Assembly: GCA_910585485.1 (NCBI GenBank)
Contig: CAJUEZ010000066.1
Span: 1 to 7,967 of the forward strand
Origin: an uncultured Clostridia bacterium
GTDB lineage: Bacteria; Bacillota; Clostridia; UBA1381
Direction: 5' to 3'
DNA: 7,967 bases
In this document: piece by piece, positions 1 through 3,420 of the stretch
How the letters are laid out: each line of letters starts with the position of its first letter
Numbering within the stretch: the stretch's first letter is position 1
Translations under genes and position numbers: made by a program
The notes under the pieces: model-generated
What the model was told of the DNA's origin: nothing
Database searches by the model: none
Seen by the model: the letters and a program-made list of their open reading frames with translations, nothing else

Positions 1-113
1 AGGTTTCCGTATATTTTTTTACCTTACTGTAACATTTCTATTGTAATCCTACAATTTTGACAAAATGCAATATATAAGCCTATTGATTTTTTTTGACGTA
101 TGTGTTACAATAT

Positions 114-148
114 AAAAAACAGACGGTGGCAAGCCCGCCTGTCTGTTT
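114..148 (-). terminator. Rho-independent terminator of the 49-aa ORF
   Basis: Read on the minus strand, AAACAGAC pairs with GTCTGTTT (117-124 with 141-148). Further GG/CC pairs flank an A/C-type mismatch, and the loop is about 5 nt. The T-run complementary to 114-119 follows at once. It lies about 18 nt after the stop of the 49-residue ORF, which supports that ORF being a real transcription unit. Confidence 0.8.
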
Positions 149-166
149 CGGTATTAAGGTCTGCTG

Positions 167-316
167 TTATTCAGCAGGCTTTTCTTTTTTACTGTCCTGT
201 AAGATTGTTAAACTGTCAATTTTTTCAAGAGCCTCTTCTTTATCGGTACTACCTTCGACTATCATTCTAACCATTTCCATAATGGTTTTAAATTCCTCTC
301 TTGTCACATCCTCCAT
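167..316 (-). CDS. Small acidic protein, 49 aa, unknown function
   Basis: I do not recognise this protein. The ORF starts MEDVTREEFKTIMEMV and ends KKEKPAE. It is rich in Glu, Lys and Asp, has no Cys, no signal peptide and no membrane segment, and is probably mostly helical. I accept it as real because the start is preceded by AAGGAG at 7-nt spacing, a consensus promoter lies about 60 nt upstream (378-406), and a good terminator follows the stop. The promoter spacer is filled by an operator of the neighbouring XRE repressor, so the gene should be off when the repressor is bound. The leader between promoter and start contains an 11-bp inverted repeat. By position it could be an anti-repressor, an accessory regulator or a cargo peptide. 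Nothing in the sequence decides between these. Confidence 0.72.
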   Translation of the reverse strand: MEDVTREEFKTIMEMVRMIVEGSTDKEEALEKIDSLTILQDSKKEKPAE

Positions 317-345
317 TATGTTCTCCTTTCTCTGCTTGCCCAGCT

Positions 346-374
346 ATTAAGTTAAGTCTTATCCTTAACTTAAT
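346..374 (-). promoter_or_regulatory. Perfect inverted repeat in the leader of the 49-aa ORF
   Basis: ATTAAGTTAAG (346-356) and CTTAACTTAAT (364-374) are perfect 11-bp arms around a 7-nt loop. The repeat begins 4 nt after the -10 box of the leftward promoter, so an RNA starting about 7 nt after that box would carry most of this hairpin at its extreme 5' end. It ends about 25 nt before the ribosome binding site. It could stabilise the RNA or bind a second regulator. It has no U-tract and is not a terminator. Confidence 0.6.
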
Positions 375-377
375 TAC

Positions 378-406
378 ATTATACACGTTTTCGTGTGTAT
401 AGTCAA
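378..406 (-). promoter_or_regulatory. Leftward sigma-A promoter with an operator in its spacer
   Basis: On the minus strand, TTGACT (401-406) is separated by exactly 17 nt from TATAAT (378-383). This is a near-perfect vegetative promoter. The operator at 382-399 fills the spacer and overlaps the first two bases of the -10 box, so repressor binding should block RNA polymerase directly. It drives the 49-residue ORF. Confidence 0.85.
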
Positions 407-468
407 TATACAATATACACAAAACAATGTGCATATTATTGTTTTGTGTATACACATTATCGTGTGTA
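382..468. promoter_or_regulatory. Left operator array: three 18-bp sites for the XRE repressor
   Basis: There are three sites of the form TACAC-N8-GTGTA. They are 382-399 (TACACGTTTTCGTGTGTA), 416-433 (TACACAAAACAATGTGCA, one arm mismatch) and 451-468 (TACACATTATCGTGTGTA). Site starts are 34 and 35 bp apart. The middle site lies inside a larger perfect inverted repeat with 15-bp arms (414-428 with 438-452, 9-nt loop). The outermost site ends on the base before the repressor's stop codon. Assignment to the adjacent repressor is inferred from proximity and from a matching array on the gene's other side. Confidence 0.8.
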
Positions 469-684
469 CTATTCTATTATATCCTCATCGGGTACATATT
501 CCATTAAATCGCCCGGCTGACACTCTAAAACTTTACAAAGTTTATTGATAGAACGCGTGTCAATATGACCGCCGTGTTTCATTTTTGTATATACTCCCTG
601 TGGAATAATGTTCTCTTTCCGTATTTTATAAGTAGTTATCTGCTTATCTTTGAGCAGCTTAAATGTTTTATCATATTTAATCAT
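469..684 (-). CDS. XRE/Cro-CI family repressor, 71 aa
   Basis: This is a single-domain helix-turn-helix DNA-binding protein. The HTH is around residues 17-37 (TTYKIRKE, then PQGVYTKMKHGG). It is followed by the signature IDTRSINKLCKVLECQPGDLMEYV of small Firmicute Cro/CI-type regulators (split here at residues 41-60 and 61-64). The protein ends in an acidic tail, and there is no dimerisation or protease domain. Length is normal for this group. The start is supported by AGAGG about 8 nt upstream. The promoter is on the minus strand, with an extended -10 TGGTATAAT (714-722) and a -35-like TTGTAA (738-743) lying inside operator 731-748, so autoregulation is likely. Three operators flank the gene on each side and overlap both outward promoters. 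It is therefore probably the master repressor of a small two-way switch. The inducing signal is unknown. Confidence 0.9.
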   Translation of the reverse strand: MIKYDKTFKLLKDKQITTYKIRKENIIPQGVYTKMKHGGHIDTRSINKLCKVLECQPGDLMEYVPDEDIIE

Positions 685-713
685 TATGAAAACCTCTTTT
701 TATTATTTTCTCT

Positions 714-743
714 ATTATACCATATTTATATACACATTTACAA
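714..743 (-). promoter_or_regulatory. Autoregulated promoter of the XRE repressor
   Basis: The minus strand carries TATAAT (714-719) with an upstream TGG that makes an extended -10. TTGTAA (738-743) lies 18 nt further upstream. The -35 region is inside the outer right operator (731-748), so bound repressor should compete with polymerase. The coding start is 30 nt downstream. Confidence 0.65.
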
Positions 744-817
744 GTGTACAATATACACAAAAACATTCACATGATTTTGTGTATATTTCACCTTAACCAT
801 TCACACGTTAATGTGTA
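731..817. promoter_or_regulatory. Right operator array: three 18-bp sites, mirror image of the left array
   Basis: The sites are 731-748 (TACACATTTACAAGTGTA), 766-783 (TTCACATGATTTTGTGTA) and 800-817 (TTCACACGTTAATGTGTA). They are 35 and 34 bp apart, the same spacing as the left array read outward. In outward orientation the two arrays align over 87 bp with no gap. The middle sites match at 15 of 18 bases and the promoter-proximal sites at 14 of 18. The middle site lies in an inverted repeat with 12-bp arms (751-762 with 775-786). The outer site covers the repressor's -35, and the inner site fills the spacer of the rightward promoter. Confidence 0.8.
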
Positions 818-821
818 TAAT
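793..821 (+). promoter_or_regulatory. Rightward promoter with an operator in its spacer
   Basis: TTAACC (793-798), a 17-nt spacer and TATAAT (816-821) form the promoter. The operator 800-817 begins one base after the -35 and overlaps the first two bases of the -10, exactly as at the leftward promoter. A tandem 9-bp repeat (GTGTATAAT at 813-821 and 822-830, then ATGTATAAG) gives a second -10-like box, which has no good -35. The first downstream start codon is at 866. Confidence 0.75.
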
Positions 822-865
822 GTGTATAATATGTATAAGATAAAGAAAAACAGGAGGACAAGTTA

Positions 866-1036
866 ATGATAAAAAAATTCACAAACAAGCATAGAACATT
901 TAAGTTTGCACCTGATAACAGATTTATAAAAATATATATATTGACGGAAGACTTAACGGTTTTATATGGAACACAGATAAAACAATATGTATTGACGGTC
1001 AAAAAATTATATCATCAGAATTATTTAAGTTTATAG
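866..1036 (+). CDS. Small ORF, 56 aa, unknown function; possibly frameshifted
   Basis: I do not recognise this protein. It starts at ATG 866 with AGGAGG 8 nt upstream and is the first gene behind the repressor-controlled rightward promoter. As read it is a 56-residue basic, aromatic-rich peptide beginning MIKKFTNKHRTFKFAPDNRF and ending at TAG 1034-1036. A -1 shift at the A5 run 928-932 gives an alternative 66-residue product. From about residue 23 that product reads NIYIDGRLNGFIWN, then CIDGQKIISSELFKF, and ends at TGA 1063-1065, overlapping the next start by 14 nt. This version looks more like a folded protein, so the gene may have lost one A. Alternatively the short version is correct. There is no signal peptide or membrane segment. 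Confidence 0.5.
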   Translation: MIKKFTNKHRTFKFAPDNRFIKIYILTEDLTVLYGTQIKQYVLTVKKLYHQNYLSL

Positions 1037-1051
1037 TAGGAGGAAAACACA

Positions 1052-1210
1052 ATGTATTACAATGAATGCATCAAAACTTACGCAGTAGAGGTTATAAAGG
1101 AAATTACCGAAGAATGTTCAGAGGCTTACAAGGCAACGGAACTTATAGAACAGTTTGTAAACAATGAACTCACAACATATGAAGTTACTAATGCTATATA
1201 TGAATTTTAA
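1052..1210 (+). CDS. Small acidic protein, 52 aa, unknown function
   Basis: I do not recognise this protein. The ORF starts MYYNECIKTYAVEVIKEITE and ends TNAIYEF. It is acidic and probably helical, with two Cys (residues 6 and 22), and has no signal or membrane segment. The start is set by a strong AGGAGG at 1038-1043, 8 nt upstream. The gene follows the 866 ORF closely (15-nt gap, or 14-nt overlap if that ORF is read with the frameshift), so both should be translated from the repressor-controlled rightward transcript. No terminator follows, and the RNA would run into the decayed glycosidase. By position it is an early gene of a small mobile element or a switch effector. The function is open. 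Confidence 0.6.
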   Translation: MYYNECIKTYAVEVIKEITEECSEAYKATELIEQFVNNELTTYEVTNAIYEF

Positions 1211-1338
1211 AAACTGCTATTGAATAAGCGTTACGCACGCATAAAACAAGTTGCAACGCTCGAAACTCATTTAGACAAGCAAACGGTTGTCGATATGCCC
1301 GTTCGGGACTTGGCACGAAATATCTCGGCGATGAGTTT

Positions 1339-2202
1339 ATGGGTCTTGTCGCGGACTGCGCTGAATATTCGGAAGATAAAAATATGCTTGCGTGGCTTTA
1401 TGACGAGGACAGATACCCCTCTGGCGCGGCGGGCGGATATGTCACAAAGAAAATAGAAAACAGACAAAAATACATACTGTTCACTATCTCTGACCGTGAA
1501 AGCGTGTCAAAAGAGGAATATTTAAAAACAGGTGTTCCTCATCTTGTCGCTTGCTTTGATATAATTCTCAGCGATGACAAAACGCTTAGAAGTTACAAAA
1601 GAATTGATAGGCACGAAAAAGCGCAAGGGGTCAAATGGTATGTTTTCGAGTGTATGTCTGAAGAAAACGGTTGGTATAACAACCAGACTTACGTTGATAT
1701 GATGGACAAAAACGCAATTCATGATTTTATTGAAACAACTCATGAGCGCTATAAAAAGACTGTCGGTGATAAATTCGGCAATACTGTACCGGCGGTGTTT
1801 ACGGATGAACCGCAAATAAAAATCAAAGGGCAGAAAAAATTCTCCGACGATTTATCAGATGTAATAATGCCGTGGACTTATGATTTTTCCGATACATTTT
1901 CAAAATACTACGGCTATGATATAACGGAGCGTCTGCCCGAAATCGTCTGGGAACTTTCAGACCATAAGCCCTCTTTAGCGCGGTATCACTACCATGACCA
2001 TGTATGCGAGAGGTTCGCGAGCGCATTTTCCGACCAATGCGGAGAATGGTGCAAGAATAACGGATTGCATTTTTCGGGTCATGTTATGGCGGAGGAAACG
2101 CTTCATTCTCAAACGAGCGCGTTCGGCGAAACAATGCGTCTGTACCGAAGCTTTACAATTCCGGGTATAAGCAATTATTTACCATGCCTCTGCCCAAATT
2201 AA
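1339..2202 (+). pseudogene. N-terminal fragment of a large glycosidase (GH106-like superfamily)
   Basis: The 287-residue reading frame carries the N-terminal catalytic part of a large intracellular-type glycoside hydrolase of the GH106/ulvan-degrading glycosidase type (family assignment from memory). Recognisable blocks are LAWLYDEDRYPSGAAGG near residue 18, VPAVFTDEPQ around 150 with a likely catalytic acid, and LHFSGHVMAEETLHSQ near 247. Homology continues upstream of the ATG in the same frame to about 1291 (ARSGLGTKYLGDEF), but an in-frame stop at 1225-1227 prevents a normal start. No ribosome binding site precedes 1339, so about 40 N-terminal residues are missing. The frame fails just after YRSFTIPGI and ends in an unrelated tail (NYLPCLCPN). 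The central part of the enzyme should follow there and is absent. The gene is almost certainly inactive. Its neighbour upstream is the repressor-controlled AT-rich module. Confidence 0.8.
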
Positions 2203-2741
2203 AAAAAGGTATTAACGAACTTATCCTGCGTGTTCCGATTGGCAAAAGCATTAGTATTGAAAACTTTCTGCTTCTCGGTGATTTTGATGTTCATGTGTCG
2301 GGCTGTAATATAACTATAAATAAGCCTCGAAGGAAAATTACATTCGGTTCAATCATTAATCAGGGTATGCCGTTTTACGGCGGGAATATTACATATAAAA
2401 CAAAAATAGTACTTGACCAAACAAGCGATATAACACTTCGCGTAAGCCGTTACATGGGCGCTCTTATACGCGTGAGCGTTGACGGTGCTGATTACGGAAA
2501 ACTTGTTTTTGCGCCGTATAAAAAGGAAATCAAAAACCTTTCCAAAGGCGAGCATACCATAGAATTTAAGCTGTTCGGAACACGGGTCAATACATTTTCC
2601 GCACTGCACAACTGCAACAAAAGCGAAAATTGGAAAGGTCCGTCGTATTGGTACAGCCAAGATGATTGCTGGAGCTATGAATACTGTCTCAGCGAAACAG
2701 GGATTTTGTCATCACCAGTTATTGAGATAATCGGCAAATAA
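2184..2741 (+). pseudogene. C-terminal sugar-binding-like fragment of the same glycosidase
   Basis: This is the C-terminal beta-sandwich part of the same glycosidase, resembling GH2-type sugar-binding domains. Blocks are LPKLKKGINELILRVPIGK near the start, ENFLLLGDFDVHVSG, MPFYGGNITY, GALIRVSVDGADYGKLVFAPY, LFGTRVNTFSALHNCN and SYEYCLSETGILSSP near the end. Its frame differs from that of the upstream fragment, and the two overlap by 19 nt. Homology begins slightly before the ATG (QLFTMPLPKLKKG from about 2172), so 2184 is only the first methionine, not a true start, and no ribosome binding site is visible. In intact relatives several hundred residues separate the two parts. The best explanation is a large internal deletion with a frameshift at about 2165-2175. 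The C-terminus itself looks complete and is followed by a probable terminator. Confidence 0.78.
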
Positions 2742-2769
2742 TAAGTATAAGTTACATTTATATATTTTT

Positions 2770-2800
2770 AAAGGGTGCAGTTTTTTTGACCGCACTCTTT
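2770..2800 (+). terminator. Probable terminator after the glycosidase remnant
   Basis: AAAGGGTGC (2770-2778) pairs with GCACTCTTT (2792-2800) with one G-U pair, around a T-rich loop. The T-tract after the stem is short (stem TTT, then GTATG), so it is a weak or degraded terminator. It lies about 30 nt after the end of the C-terminal fragment. Confidence 0.5.
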
Positions 2801-2942
2801 GTATGTGAGTATTTTGTTTTTAAGTGTTTAAAATATAAATACATTTATGAAAAATTAAAAATATCACTTTCACCCTTGACAAATATTATCTCATATTTTG
2901 TCTGTATTTTAATAGCAACATGTAAAATTTTGCGCCTCTCAC

Positions 2943-2968
2943 AAAAAAAAGAACAAGCATAGCTTGTT
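2943..2968 (-). terminator. Strong Rho-independent terminator of the topoisomerase operon
   Basis: On the minus strand AACAAGC-TAT-GCTTGTT (2952-2968) is a perfect 7-bp stem, followed by C and eight T (2943-2950). On the plus strand the same hairpin is followed by AC and six T (2971-2976), so it may act in both directions and separate the two convergent regions. It begins 6 nt after the stop of the 140-residue ORF. Confidence 0.88.
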
Positions 2969-2974
2969 ACTTTT

Positions 2975-3397
2975 TTAAGGATTAATATATGTACCCGACG
3001 TTACCTCCTGTGACTTTTCAGGAATCTCCTCTTTTTTATTACTCTTTTCAGAATCAGATGCGCTACTGTCTGTGATACTGCCGCCGCTCTCCTTGCTCTT
3101 TGCCCCATCCGCATTGTTACGCTTGCCGCGATTCCCTGAATAACTTGCGCTATGCTGCCAGCAATAGTTACTGCCAATAGCCGGACTTTTCGCACAACCG
3201 GGATAAGCGCAATTTACAGCAGTTTCTGCCGAACTTTTTAATATACCCACAACTATAAAAATAATAGCCGCAATGATTACGATACCAAAAATAGCTGTTG
3301 CGCAACCTTTATTACCCGACAAAAAATTATTGTCCAAGTCATCAGAATTGTTTTTATAAACATTGTATTCAATATCTTCTAATTTTCTCTTTTTCAT
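2975..3397 (-). CDS. Single-pass membrane protein with a Cys/His (zinc-ribbon-like) motif, 140 aa
   Basis: The product is unknown. A charged N-terminus of about 30 residues precedes one strong membrane segment (about residues 32-53, rich in Ile, Val and Ala). A short motif follows at Cys63, Cys68, Cys79 and His82 (C-x4-C-x10-C-x2-H, containing YPGC and NYCWQH), which could bind zinc. The remaining 55 residues are Ser/Lys/Glu/Gly-rich and look disordered. No signal-peptidase site is obvious, so this is probably a membrane-anchored protein. Topology is not settled: the Lys/Arg-rich N-terminus is balanced by acidic residues near the segment. The start is supported by AGGCGG, an imperfect ribosome site, 6 nt upstream. 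It begins 23 nt after the topoisomerase stop and ends at a strong terminator, so it is the last gene of that operon. Confidence 0.75.
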   Translation of the reverse strand: MKKRKLEDIEYNVYKNNSDDLDNNFLSGNKGCATAIFGIVIIAAIIFIVVGILKSSAETAVNCAYPGCAKSPAIGSNYCWQHSASYSGNRGKRNNADGAKSKESGGSITDSSASDSEKSNKKEEIPEKSQEVTSGTYINP

Positions 3398-3420
3398 AAA
3401 ACCCCGCCTTTATATACCGC

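Noticed and set aside
57..111. TTGACA (57-62) and TTGATT-N17-TACAAT (83-111) as rightward promoters
   Set aside because: The first has no acceptable -10. The second would read antisense into a terminator with no gene downstream. Chance matches are expected in such AT-rich DNA.
93..350. 85-residue plus-strand reading frame
   Set aside because: It is the shadow of the 49-aa minus-strand gene, runs through that gene's terminator, and has no ribosome site.
382..817. Regularly spaced short repeats resembling a CRISPR array
   Set aside because: The repeats are 18-bp palindromes with a variable core, only three per side, interrupted by a gene, and they coincide with promoters. They are operators, not CRISPR repeats.
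926..945. Programmed -1 frameshift signal
   Set aside because: There is no X-XXY-YYZ heptamer in frame and no obvious downstream stem or pseudoknot. A simple indel in the A run explains the data better.
808..1002. 64-residue minus-strand reading frame
   Set aside because: It lies opposite the ribosome site and the start of the rightward gene, has no ribosome site, and would start inside a small ORF.
1220..1456. 78-residue plus-strand frame as a separate gene
   Set aside because: It overlaps the glycosidase remnant in another frame and has no ribosome site. At most its first part might be frameshifted glycosidase sequence.
2876..2900. TTGACA in the intergenic region after the glycosidase remnant
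   Set aside because: There is no -10 at 16-18 nt, and no gene lies downstream on the plus strand.
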